Assembly: GCA_017521325.1 (NCBI GenBank) | Contig: JAFXCV010000050.1 | Span: forward strand, 1-64,000 | DNA from: Oscillospiraceae bacterium | Lineage (GTDB): Bacteria; Bacillota; Clostridia; Oscillospirales; Ruminococcaceae | Length of the DNA: 64,000 nucleotides | Direction of reading: 5' to 3' | Part shown: positions 36,476 through 45,197 of the stretch, one piece after another | How the letters are laid out: every line of letters starts with the position of its first letter | Position numbering within the stretch: position 1 is the stretch's first letter | Notes under the pieces: generated by a model | Told to the model about the DNA's origin: nothing | The model's input: only the letters and a program-made list of their open reading frames with translations | Databases searched by the model: none | Program-made: the position numbers and the translations under genes

Positions 36476-37141
36476 ATGATAAAACCGAACAAATTAACGG
36501 GAATACTCATCATTTACTGCATCATTTTCTATGCTATCTGGGCTGTGTGGGAGCTTTGCCTGAATCCGCAGATGACGGAGCATCTGCAAAATCCGTGGCT
36601 ATCCAATTTGCTTGGGGATGGCATTGTGAAGAATCTTGTCTGGACGCTGCCGGCGTTTCTGCTGATGGGGAAATATGCGGAACACCTGCAGATTCCCCGC
36701 AAAGAAATGTGCCGCATGAAGGTAAACTGGCTGCCGTGGATTCCGTGGCTTTTGCTGTTTTTTGTCTATGCAGCCGCAAATCCGCTTTTGATGAATGGGC
36801 ACATCGGGATTGCAAAGGATTTCCACCCTTCGGATTTTGTCTGGCTTGCGGTGGTCGGCATCACGGAGGAATCAGTATTCCGTGGCTGGCTTCTCAATGC
36901 CACGATTGGGAAAAACAACCAATGGAAGGCGATTTTGCTCAATGCACTGGCATTTCTGGCAATTCACTTCCCTATCTGGATCCATAACGGAATTTTTGTT
37001 TCCGCATTCACAAGTCTGGGATTTGTGCAGATCATCGCATTGAGTATCCTGTTCAGCTGGAGCTTTGTCAAGACAAGGAGCATTGCCGTTCCGATCATAC
37101 TGCATGTGGCGTATGATCTGGCAGTGACGGTAATCGGGTAG
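36476..37141 (+). CDS. CPBP family intramembrane glutamic endopeptidase
   Basis: 221 residues with six or more hydrophobic spans. The catalytic EESVFRGWLLN (about 131-141), followed by LAIHFPIWI and a late HVAYD, carries the conserved Glu-Glu, Arg and two His of the CAAX protease / bacteriocin-processing (Abi) family. GAAAGGGGC precedes the ATG. Single gene with its own promoter. Members process prenylated or exported peptides or act in bacteriocin immunity; no peptide gene is adjacent. Confidence 0.86.
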   Translation: MIKPNKLTGILIIYCIIFYAIWAVWELCLNPQMTEHLQNPWLSNLLGDGIVKNLVWTLPAFLLMGKYAEHLQIPRKEMCRMKVNWLPWIPWLLLFFVYAAANPLLMNGHIGIAKDFHPSDFVWLAVVGITEESVFRGWLLNATIGKNNQWKAILLNALAFLAIHFPIWIHNGIFVSAFTSLGFVQIIALSILFSWSFVKTRSIAVPIILHVAYDLAVTVIG

Positions 37142-37144
37142 AGG

Positions 37145-37172
37145 AAAACCAGCCTTGTTTTGGGCTGGTTTC
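37145..37172. terminator. Bidirectional terminator between CPBP protease and mfd
   Basis: Stem AAACCAGCC / GGCTGGTTT with T-rich flanks on both strands between converging genes. Confidence 0.87.
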
Positions 37173-37175
37173 TTT

Positions 37176-40100
37176 TTAGTGCAGCGCATCCCTCATACAG
37201 AAAATCACTTCCTGCATCAGTGCCGCAGGCTTCTGTCCCGGCAGAAGCTTTACGCCGATATAGGGCTTTTCCATGCAGGAAAAGAGGATGCGCCTGCCAT
37301 ATTTTGCCGAAAGTGCGGCGATCTGCTCATTCTCGGGCGACTGGATGTAGAACTGCAGACTGCCGTTTCTCTGGGTGATCTCGGTAATGCCCATGGATGC
37401 TGCCGTGTTGCGCAGCAGGGAAACCTTAATCAGTCCGATGATCGCCTTGGGCGGTTCGCCGTAACGGTCGATGATCTCGTCGATCAGCTCCGATTCGTCC
37501 GTTTCATCACGCACTGTAGCAATTTTACGGTACATATCAATTCTTGACGAGGAGCTTTCAATATATTCCTCCGGAATATACGCTTCGATCTGAATGTCCA
37601 CCGTACATGCGGCGGCTTTTTTGACCTTCTCACCCTTGACCTCGGCGAGTGCTTCATTGAGCATTTGCATGTACATGTCATAGCCCACCGTTTCCATGTG
37701 TCCGTGCTGCATGCCGCCGAGAATGCTGCCTGCGCCACGGATCTCCAGATCACGCATGGCAATGCGGAAGCCGCTGCCGAACTGTGTAAATTCCCGCATC
37801 GCTTCCAGTCGCTTTGCGGCAACCTCCGTCAGCACCTTGTCACGCTGGAACATGAAATACGCATAGGCACGACGGTTTGAACGTCCCACACGTCCACGCA
37901 GCTGATAGAGCTGACTCAGTCCCAGACGATCGGAATCGTCAATGATCAGGGTGTTGGCATTTGCCACATCCACACCCGTTTCGATGATGGTCGTGCAGAC
38001 GAGGATGTCGATCTCCCCGTCCACCACCTGCCGCCAGATCTCGGACATTTCGTCCTCAGTGAGCCTGCCGTGGGCAACGGCAATCCTTGCATCGGGGAAC
38101 ATTTGCTGAATCTTTGACGCACGATGGATGATGGTGTCGATCCTGTTGTGAATGTAGTAGACCTGTCCGCCACGTTTGAGTTCACGGGAAATTGCCTGCA
38201 TCACCACGCCCTGCTGGTACTCGGTCACATAGGTCTGCACGGGGTAGCGATCCTGCGGGGGATCGGCAAGCACGGACATGTCACGGATGCCGGAAAGCGC
38301 CATGTTCAGCGTTCTCGGAATCGGCGTTGCCGAAAGCGTCAGCACGTCGATGCCTGCAAATATCTCCTTGAATTTCTCCTTGTGTGCCACACCGAAACGC
38401 TGTTCCTCGTCGATGATGGCAAGCCCCAGCGCATGAAATTTCACATCCTTCTGGATGATGCGGTGGGTGCCGATGATGATGTCGATCTTGCCCTTTTCCA
38501 GATCCTCAAGGATCTTCCGCTGCTCCTTTGCCGTGCGGAATCGTGAGAGCATCTCCACACGCACGGGCATGCGGTCAAATCGCTGTACCGCAGTACGGTA
38601 ATGCTGCAGTGCAAGCACCGTTGTGGGCGCAAGAATGGCACACTGGCGGTTGCTCAGCACGCATTTCATCGCCGCACGGAATGCAACCTCAGTCTTGCCG
38701 AAGCCCACATCTCCGCAGAGCAGTCTGTCCATCGGGCGTGGACGTTCCATGTCCGATTTGATCTCCTGAATGCTCTGCAGCTGATCATCCGTTTCAGGAT
38801 AGGGGAAACGCTCCTCAAAGCTCCGCTGCAATTCATCATCGGGGAAGAAGGCGTAGCCCTCGCTGTTTTCACGCTTGGCATAGAGCTTCATCAGCTCCTC
38901 CGCCATGTCACGCACTGCCTTGCGGACGTTGCTGCAGGTTTTCTGCCACTGGGGAGAGGAAAGTCGGTTAAGCTTCACCGAATTTTCATCCTGCGCACCG
39001 ATGTATTTGGAAACCAGATCCAGTTGTGTGACAGGCACATAGAGTTTTTCCGTGCCTGCATACTGGATGGTGATGTAATCCTTTGCAATGCCCTCCATCT
39101 CGATCTTGTTGATGCCGAGGAACCGTCCCACGCCGTGCATGGCGTGTACGACCAGATCCCCCACATGCAGATCCTCCAGTGTGCGGATTTCCAGACCTGC
39201 CTTGTGGCGTGGCTTTTTGCGCCTTGCCGCATGCAGCTTTGTCTGCACGATGAGGGCAGTTTTGTTGTCGGGGTAGGCAAAGCCTGCGCTGATGCTCCGT
39301 GCGGTGATCAGCACCGTACCGGGCTTGCAGACATCATCCGCCTGCGCAATGCTGCAGCGGATGCCGCTTTCCTGCAGGTCGTTGCAGATGATCGGTAGCG
39401 TCTTTTCGCTGCCGACCGCAAGCATGACACGATAGCCCTGCGTGGTGTATTCCTGTAAATCCTCCAGCAGCTGGCGGATCTCGCCGCCCCAGGGTGCGTT
39501 CTGCAGTGCCTCAATGCTGATGATCTTTCGGAACGGAATGCGCTCGCTGCTCTGCAGGAACTGGCTGAGATAGGCACAGCTGCGATCCTCCAGAATTGCC
39601 TGCAGCGACGGGAAATCCATCACATTGCCGTCAAGTCCCTTGCAAAGCACGCCGTCCTCGTACAGCACCTCCAGATCCTCACGCCGCTGTGCGTGCAGCG
39701 TCTGTGCATGCCGATGAATGTCACTGTATTCGCAAAGCAGCACGGGCCCCGTAACATAATCGGTCAGTGTCGTGTGCTGGTAGAGCAGGGAATAGTACTT
39801 GTCGATATTGGCAAGCTGCAAGCCTCCCTCAAGCCTTGCAATGTCATGTTCGAGATGTTCACGGATCTTTGAGGTGCGCTTACTGCGCAGTTTCCCCGAA
39901 AATTCCTTGATTTTCTCAATCAGCTCCTGTGGATCATACAGGATTTCGGATGCAGGGGAGATTGTGATGCGTTCAATTTCCTCGGTGCGTCTTTGTGTTT
40001 CGGGATCAAACAGCGTGAGGATGTCAATGTCATCCCCCCACAGCTCCATACGCACAGGGCTTGCCGCCTGCACGGGGAAGATATCCACGATTGAGCCACG

Positions 40101-40628
40101 GATGGCGAATTGCCCCTTGCCTTCGACGTTTTCGCATCGGCTGTAGCCGGCGGAAATCAGGTGCGCCGTCAGTTCTTCAAGATTCACCATGCCGCCCGAT
40201 TCGAGCATCACATGGGACATGCGGAGAATTTCCGGTGGAATGGTCGGCTGCAATGCCGCCTCCACGCTTGCCGCAACAATGCGGATCTCCTTGTTCATTA
40301 CAGCCGACAAAACCTGCAGCCGTTCATGCTCGTATTCGGTAGATTTGCTCTCTGCCTGCAAAAACAGCAGTTCCTTTGCAGGAAAATGCATCGAAATCGT
40401 GCTGCCTGCCATGGCGTTGATGTCCGCACAAAGCTTGATGGCATCGGCATCGGTTGCCGTCAGCAGGAGGATGGGAGGGGTGTTGCGCTGCGAAAGTGCC
40501 AGCGCCAGCTGTGCCTTGTGAATGGCGGAAAGCCCCGTCACGCAGACGGGAACCTCACCCTCTTCAAATGCGCTGCAGAGCCGATCAAAGTCCTGCAGCT
40601 CTGAAAATGTATCGGAAAAGAATCTCAT
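37176..40628 (-). CDS. mfd: transcription-repair coupling factor Mfd
   Basis: 1150 residues. Order: UvrB-homology N-terminus, an RNA-polymerase-interacting CarD-like domain (VGDLVVHAMHGVGRFLG near 490), a RecG-like helicase with Walker A CGDVGFGKTEVAF (about 632-644), DEEQRF box and TATPIPRT, then the TRCF C-terminal domain. It removes stalled RNA polymerase at lesions and recruits UvrA. Normal length. It follows pth by 18 nt, the conserved pth-mfd pair of Firmicutes. Confidence 0.97.
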   Translation of the reverse strand: MRFFSDTFSELQDFDRLCSAFEEGEVPVCVTGLSAIHKAQLALALSQRNTPPILLLTATDADAIKLCADINAMAGSTISMHFPAKELLFLQAESKSTEYEHERLQVLSAVMNKEIRIVAASVEAALQPTIPPEILRMSHVMLESGGMVNLEELTAHLISAGYSRCENVEGKGQFAIRGSIVDIFPVQAASPVRMELWGDDIDILTLFDPETQRRTEEIERITISPASEILYDPQELIEKIKEFSGKLRSKRTSKIREHLEHDIARLEGGLQLANIDKYYSLLYQHTTLTDYVTGPVLLCEYSDIHRHAQTLHAQRREDLEVLYEDGVLCKGLDGNVMDFPSLQAILEDRSCAYLSQFLQSSERIPFRKIISIEALQNAPWGGEIRQLLEDLQEYTTQGYRVMLAVGSEKTLPIICNDLQESGIRCSIAQADDVCKPGTVLITARSISAGFAYPDNKTALIVQTKLHAARRKKPRHKAGLEIRTLEDLHVGDLVVHAMHGVGRFLGINKIEMEGIAKDYITIQYAGTEKLYVPVTQLDLVSKYIGAQDENSVKLNRLSSPQWQKTCSNVRKAVRDMAEELMKLYAKRENSEGYAFFPDDELQRSFEERFPYPETDDQLQSIQEIKSDMERPRPMDRLLCGDVGFGKTEVAFRAAMKCVLSNRQCAILAPTTVLALQHYRTAVQRFDRMPVRVEMLSRFRTAKEQRKILEDLEKGKIDIIIGTHRIIQKDVKFHALGLAIIDEEQRFGVAHKEKFKEIFAGIDVLTLSATPIPRTLNMALSGIRDMSVLADPPQDRYPVQTYVTEYQQGVVMQAISRELKRGGQVYYIHNRIDTIIHRASKIQQMFPDARIAVAHGRLTEDEMSEIWRQVVDGEIDILVCTTIIETGVDVANANTLIIDDSDRLGLSQLYQLRGRVGRSNRRAYAYFMFQRDKVLTEVAAKRLEAMREFTQFGSGFRIAMRDLEIRGAGSILGGMQHGHMETVGYDMYMQMLNEALAEVKGEKVKKAAACTVDIQIEAYIPEEYIESSSSRIDMYRKIATVRDETDESELIDEIIDRYGEPPKAIIGLIKVSLLRNTAASMGITEITQRNGSLQFYIQSPENEQIAALSAKYGRRILFSCMEKPYIGVKLLPGQKPAALMQEVIFCMRDALH

Positions 40629-40646
40629 ATCAGTTACCTTACTGTG

Positions 40647-41273
40647 TTACGCATTGAATTTGTTCATGGCAGCGTCGGTTTTGTCCTGCACCATCAGTTC
40701 CAGTGCGGCGCAGGCGTTCTTGCAGGCATCCTCCATCAGGGGCATTTCGTCCTTTTTGAATTTGCTCAGCACCCAGTCAGCGAGGTTGTAGTCCTTGTGG
40801 GGCTTTTTGCCCACGCCCACTTTGATGCGTGAAAAATCCTGTGAGCCTGTCAGCGCAATGATGCTCTTGATGCCGTTGTGTCCGCCGTCGCTGCCCTTGC
40901 GGCGGATGCGCAGCTTTCCGGGATCGAGGGAAATATCATCATACACCACGATCACATGGTCAATGTCAAGCTTGTAGAACTGCATTGCCGCTACGACCGA
41001 TTCACCGCTGTTGTTCATGTAGGTGTTGGGTTTGAGCAGCAGGCATTTCTGACCGCCGAGCATCACCTCGCCGCAGTAGCCCTTGAATTTCATGTTCCTT
41101 ACTTCGATATTGTGTTCCTTTGCAAGTGCGTCAATCGTCATAAAGCCTGCGTTGTGGCGTGTGTTTTCATAGGTCATGCCGGGATTTCCAAGTCCCACGA
41201 TCAGCCATTGGGGCTTGCCGCCGGAATTTTGGGAGCTTGCCGAAAGCTGTGCGAAAATGTCCATAATTCCCAT
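40647..41273 (-). CDS. pth: peptidyl-tRNA hydrolase
   Basis: 208 residues. Core motifs WLIVGLGNPGMTYENTRHN (catalytic His near residue 40), LLLKPNTYMNNSG and GSDGGHNGIKSI are those of Pth, which frees tRNA from dropped-off peptidyl-tRNA. The ATG at 41273 gives an N-terminal extension of about 20 residues (MGIMDIFAQLSASS) compared with most family members. AAGGAAG lies upstream. Promoter at 41364-41392; operon with mfd. Confidence 0.95.
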   Translation of the reverse strand: MGIMDIFAQLSASSQNSGGKPQWLIVGLGNPGMTYENTRHNAGFMTIDALAKEHNIEVRNMKFKGYCGEVMLGGQKCLLLKPNTYMNNSGESVVAAMQFYKLDIDHVIVVYDDISLDPGKLRIRRKGSDGGHNGIKSIIALTGSQDFSRIKVGVGKKPHKDYNLADWVLSKFKKDEMPLMEDACKNACAALELMVQDKTDAAMNKFNA

Positions 41274-41363
41274 GTTTTTCTTCCTTTCTGTTTCCTTGTG
41301 CGGACATAGCAATATCGGACGGTATTTTGCAATACCGCCCCTGTCCGTGATTTTCCGATATTT

Positions 41364-41392
41364 ATTATATCACAGATTCTGGAATTTTGCAA
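41364..41392 (-). promoter_or_regulatory. Sigma-A promoter of pth-mfd
   Basis: Minus strand TTGCAA, 17-nt spacer, TATAAT. Confidence 0.75.
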
Positions 41393-41432
41393 GCCGAAAT
41401 TTTTGACGGGGAACCCGATTTTTCGCACAAAC

Positions 41433-41461
41433 TTGACAAAAAAAGGGGTAAGATGTATAAT
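41433..41461 (+). promoter_or_regulatory. Consensus sigma-A promoter of the TraX-like gene
   Basis: TTGACA, 17-nt spacer, TATAAT, about 28 nt before the ATG at 41490; the leader is very short. Confidence 0.85.
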
Positions 41462-41489
41462 GTAGCTATACCATATCAGGGGGCTTGTT

Positions 41490-42317
41490 ATGACAACGAC
41501 TACATTGAAGATCATTGCTTTGCTGCTGATGACGGTTGACCATGTGGGTGCATTTCTTCCCGATATGCCATTTGCTTTGCGGTGTATCGGCAGACTTTCG
41601 GCATGCATTTTCTTTTTCTGTGCGGTGGAGGGATTCACGCACACACGTGACAAGATGAGCTATCTCAAACGTCTTTATTTGATGAATCTGCTGATGGCGG
41701 CGATCGGCATTTTTCTGCCGATGGCATTCGGACAGAACGAAGTTATCGGAACCAATGTGTTCCTTGAAATTTTCGGCATGATGCTGCTCATTTTTCTTTG
41801 GGACAAATTTCAAGGGGATCGCAAAAAACAGATCATCAGCACGGTGCTGTTTTGGGTGTACCAGTTTGGCGTTCTGTATCTGATGGAAGCAGCACTTAAG
41901 TATTCAGGAGAAGCAGAGAAAACGGCGGTTTATGCACTGCTCGGCTGTTCCGTGTCATTCGGTGGAAATGCACAGTTTGTGGATTTGCTGATCCCGATCT
42001 TCTACCTTTGCAGAGGGAACAAAAAACGCCTTGCCGTCGCTTATAGTGCGTGGTGCGGTTTGTATTTCTTCTGGGATGTGCTTGGCGTGCCGTCACTGCT
42101 CGATCCGCTGGTTGAACCGCTGGGCATTGCCTTCACTGTTTTTGGAAGCGTGACACACAGGATGTTCCGCACGGCGATTCAGTGGATGATGATATTCTCC
42201 CTGCCTCTGCTCCTTTGTTACAACGGCAAGAAAGGCAAGGGATGGAAGTATCTGTTTTATATATATTACCCTGCGCATATAGTGGTTTTGTATGTTGCCG
42301 GGTGTTTGTGCGGATAA
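41490..42317 (+). CDS. TraX-like membrane protein
   Basis: 275 residues, about eight TM spans. The N-terminus LKIIALLLMTVDHVGAFL and RCIGRLSACIFFFCAVEGFT match TraX, first known as an F-plasmid pilin acetylase but common on chromosomes of gut Firmicutes, where its substrate is unknown. The final segment YYPAHIVVLY is the typical C-terminus. GGGGGC precedes the ATG. It is transcribed alone; no conjugation genes are nearby, so chromosomal surface-polymer acylation is the more likely role. Confidence 0.83.
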   Translation: MTTTTLKIIALLLMTVDHVGAFLPDMPFALRCIGRLSACIFFFCAVEGFTHTRDKMSYLKRLYLMNLLMAAIGIFLPMAFGQNEVIGTNVFLEIFGMMLLIFLWDKFQGDRKKQIISTVLFWVYQFGVLYLMEAALKYSGEAEKTAVYALLGCSVSFGGNAQFVDLLIPIFYLCRGNKKRLAVAYSAWCGLYFFWDVLGVPSLLDPLVEPLGIAFTVFGSVTHRMFRTAIQWMMIFSLPLLLCYNGKKGKGWKYLFYIYYPAHIVVLYVAGCLCG

Positions 42318-42320
42318 AAA

Positions 42321-42348
42321 TACGCCCTCCCGAAAAAGGGAGGGCGTA
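42321..42348. terminator. Terminator between TraX-like and dockerin-protein genes
   Basis: Stem TACGCCCTCCC / GGGAGGGCGTA with an A-rich loop, just past the TraX-like stop; the minus strand has a T-rich trailer, so it may also serve the converging gene about 90 nt away. Confidence 0.78.
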
Positions 42349-42441
42349 AATTTGTTCTAAGGCTCAAGATATACAGTTGTCATTTTCACATTTATAGTGG
42401 GTGCAAATTCCACTGCCTTGTTGTTTCTCCATGCACATGCA

Positions 42442-44187
42442 TCAGTGTAAGTTTTGCGGAATCAGCAGTATCACATGTGCAAGTCCTGCGGCTTTGATCA
42501 AATTCCGGCATGCGTCTAAAACGTTGAAATTGCCATTTTCGTCGGCATCGCCGGCAGCAGGAGTCGATACTGTCGTAGTGGTTGTTTGTGTGGTCGTGCT
42601 GTAAGCGTTAGGAAGTACTGTTGTCATTTTCATGCCATCATCAATCGGCACAAAACCGATGTTAGTCCTGTCCATATTCTGCCGGTTAATATACTCTAAA
42701 ATGATCCGGAAAGCATTGACCTCAGCATCTAAGTTGTACTCGATCACGATCGGCTGATAGCCGGGATATTCCTGATTGGTTACGACCTTTGCATCCAGAC
42801 CGTTTTCTTCGATATAGGCAGTCAGCATCGTGCGTATCTGCGCAATGTCGGTAATTTTTTCTTCTGCCGTTGTGTCATCTCCATCAGGATTTGCTGCTGT
42901 CATTTCCACGTTCACCATCTTTGCATCGGTCACTGTTTTATCCACCTGCACAAGAATCATCCATTGTTCTTCCAACGGATCTGCATATTGATTGTGACGA
43001 ATCATGGAAACGGAAACCGAACCATCTCCATTTGTATCAATGCCGCAAACCTCATGCCATGTCGGTGAGGAGCGTTCGCTCAGATGAATGGCAACTACAT
43101 TATGGTCACGGAAAAATTCCTCTGTGTAGGGTTCACAGATCAGGGAAAGAAATTCTTCCTTGTCATAGCCGGTTCCCAATCCGCTGTAAGTGTTGACGCC
43201 CATATAGTGATCCCATTGTCCGAGGTATTCTTCCAGCTTCAGGCGGCTGTCAAACACCTTGTTTCCCGCCCACTCTGTATCATCCGGTGCATGAACAGCA
43301 AGACGCTGTACGATCTTATCCTGTTCATACAGATAGCTTCTGAGCTGATTTTTGGTTGCCCCTGCTCCTGTATCAGCCGCATAAGAAAGAATGACTGCCG
43401 CATCCAAGGCGTTAATCCAGCCATTTCCCGTCACATCGGACACTCTGGAATCTACGCCTTCTATCTCGGGACATGTATAAAAAGTCCCTAACTGTGCAGC
43501 AAAGGTCAGGATATTTGCGGCATCAACAGCATTGACGACACCATCGGAGTTTGCATCACCGAAAACGGGATTTTCCGGCATACCTTCAATTTTATACTGC
43601 CGTACAACTGCGTCGGGGTGAGAATATTGCTTTGCAAAATCGGAGTGTTCCAGCGTCAATCGAATTCTGTACATATCGAAAATAAACCGATCTTTTTGAG
43701 CATAGTACTTCGTGTAGCTTTCATCTATCAGTGTGAAAATTTCCGTATTCAATTTAATGTCGTACAATTCATACTGTGCATGATCATACTGTACCCACTC
43801 CGAAGTCGGTTCGATGCTGACAAGGGGTGCAGAAGTTTCCCATTCCTCCGGAAATCCGAACAGCTCAGGTGATGCCTCCAGAGAATCATACAGATCCTCA
43901 AGTGTATCCGTACACTCCATGTAAAAGCCTGTGCCATCTTCATCATACAATGCATGATACATATGTATCGCCCAATCCGGTTGAGCAAATCCCAATGGCA
44001 GCTCCTCCTGCACCTCATACCCATAAAATTCACAGTACTCTGCATATACCTCATAATCGGACATGCTCAGATAGTATGCAAAGTCCTTATGAACCTCTTC
44101 CTCTGCCGCCGCCGGCATGGATACCACGGACGTGCAGAATGCGCATGCAAGTGCCATTGCAAAAATCTTGTTTCTAGTTTTTTTCAT
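42442..44187 (-). CDS. secreted protein with internal dockerin and C-terminal half-dockerin
   Basis: 581 residues. Signal peptide (1-28, ending MPAAAEE), then an N-terminal domain of about 180 residues I do not recognise. Residues 209-276 hold a dockerin pair: FGDANSDGVVNAVDAANIL and DVTGNGWINALDAAVILSYA, each a calcium loop plus F-helix. After it come two further unrecognised domains, a Thr-rich linker (TTTQTTTTTVST) and a single degenerate repeat GDADENGNFNVLDACRNL at the very C-terminus. Dockerins bind cohesins on scaffoldins or the cell surface. A dockerin in mid-protein is unusual. No carbohydrate-active catalytic domain is evident. Confidence 0.8.
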   Translation of the reverse strand: MKKTRNKIFAMALACAFCTSVVSMPAAAEEEVHKDFAYYLSMSDYEVYAEYCEFYGYEVQEELPLGFAQPDWAIHMYHALYDEDGTGFYMECTDTLEDLYDSLEASPELFGFPEEWETSAPLVSIEPTSEWVQYDHAQYELYDIKLNTEIFTLIDESYTKYYAQKDRFIFDMYRIRLTLEHSDFAKQYSHPDAVVRQYKIEGMPENPVFGDANSDGVVNAVDAANILTFAAQLGTFYTCPEIEGVDSRVSDVTGNGWINALDAAVILSYAADTGAGATKNQLRSYLYEQDKIVQRLAVHAPDDTEWAGNKVFDSRLKLEEYLGQWDHYMGVNTYSGLGTGYDKEEFLSLICEPYTEEFFRDHNVVAIHLSERSSPTWHEVCGIDTNGDGSVSVSMIRHNQYADPLEEQWMILVQVDKTVTDAKMVNVEMTAANPDGDDTTAEEKITDIAQIRTMLTAYIEENGLDAKVVTNQEYPGYQPIVIEYNLDAEVNAFRIILEYINRQNMDRTNIGFVPIDDGMKMTTVLPNAYSTTTQTTTTTVSTPAAGDADENGNFNVLDACRNLIKAAGLAHVILLIPQNLH

Positions 44188-44322
44188 AATAACCCCTTCT
44201 TTCTGATAGATTTGTCCATCGTGATCCTCTGAAAACGATGCTTTTGGAGATACCCTACACTACTATAACAACATAAACCAAAAAATATTGGAAATTTTTT
44301 TAATTGTCCGAAGAAAAAAGAA

Positions 44323-44346
44323 TCTCCCCGACTTTCGTTGGGGAGA
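44323..44346 (-). terminator. Terminator of the cytidylate-kinase-like gene
   Basis: Minus strand stem TCTCCCC / GGGGAGA followed by TTCTTTTTTC, 10 nt past the stop codon. Confidence 0.75.
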
Positions 44347-44356
44347 GAACAAAGAC

Positions 44357-44974
44357 TTATTCGGGATCCGAAAGTGCATTCACCGCATCCACAACGATCT
44401 TTGCGCATCCCTCGATGCCAAGGCTTGCGGAATTGAGGCACAGCGCATAGTTTTCCTTGTCGTGCCAGTTGCCGCCCGTGTTGATGTTGTAGAATTTTTC
44501 ACGGCGGCTGTCCACACGGGGCAGAAGCGTCTGGATCTCCTGCTCGGGGACATTGTAGGTCGTCTGTGCATACTGCAGACGGAACGCCTTCGGTGCATAG
44601 ACAAACACGCTGAAGCGATACGGATTGTCACGCAGAATGTGGTTTGCGCATCTCCCCACGATCACGCACGACCCCTGCGCCGCAAGCTCCTTGATGATCT
44701 TGGTTTCCATAATGTATACCTTGTCCGAAACGGGAAGGTTATCCTCGATCGTGCGCTCGGGATTTGCATTGAGAAGCAGCGAATACAAAAAGCTCTTCGG
44801 TGAGGATTCCTCCGCACCCTCCAGCTTGCTGATCGGCACGCCAAGGCGTTCGGCAGCCATTTCCAGAATCTCGTGGTTGTAGAACGGAATCCCCAGCATT
44901 TCGGCGATCTGCTTACCGACGATACTGCCGCCGCTGCCGTATTCACGTTCGATGGTAATGATCGGATGTTTCAT
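44357..44974 (-). CDS. cytidylate kinase-like family protein
   Basis: 205 residues. P-loop REYGSGGSIVGKQIAEMLG (about 9-27) lacks the usual GK(S/T) and matches the cytidylate kinase-like family (AAA_26) common in gut Firmicutes. The lid-like segment VDSRREKFYN and VIVGRCANHIL are also typical. Members are presumed nucleotide-dependent kinases; substrate is unproven. Upstream it is separated from the GH5 gene by a terminator, so it is probably transcribed alone. Confidence 0.85.
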   Translation of the reverse strand: MKHPIITIEREYGSGGSIVGKQIAEMLGIPFYNHEILEMAAERLGVPISKLEGAEESSPKSFLYSLLLNANPERTIEDNLPVSDKVYIMETKIIKELAAQGSCVIVGRCANHILRDNPYRFSVFVYAPKAFRLQYAQTTYNVPEQEIQTLLPRVDSRREKFYNINTGGNWHDKENYALCLNSASLGIEGCAKIVVDAVNALSDPE

Positions 44975-45107
44975 TGCAATCTGTTCCCCCTTTTTCTATC
45001 AATCCTATTTTTCCGTCATGGGACGGTTTTCCGATGGCAGCTGTAGATTTTATGCCGTACCATCGTGAAATATTCCATATTTATGATACCACAAAACGCA
45101 TAAAATT

Positions 45108-45136
45108 ACACCGGTTTTTCTTGAAAAAACCGGTGT
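45108..45136 (-). terminator. Terminator of the GH5 cellulase gene
   Basis: Stem ACACCGGTTTTT / AAAAACCGGTGT about 60 nt past the stop codon, trailed by AATTTTAT on the minus strand. Confidence 0.7.
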
Positions 45137-45197
45137 ATTTGTAAAATTCTGCGTTTTGTCCAAATCCGAAAGCCCTTTTTCGGATATATTTACCATA

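Noticed and set aside
41490..42317. TraX as evidence of an integrated conjugative element
   Set aside because: No relaxase, type IV secretion, integrase or att-like repeats are nearby; lone chromosomal TraX genes are common in gut Firmicutes.
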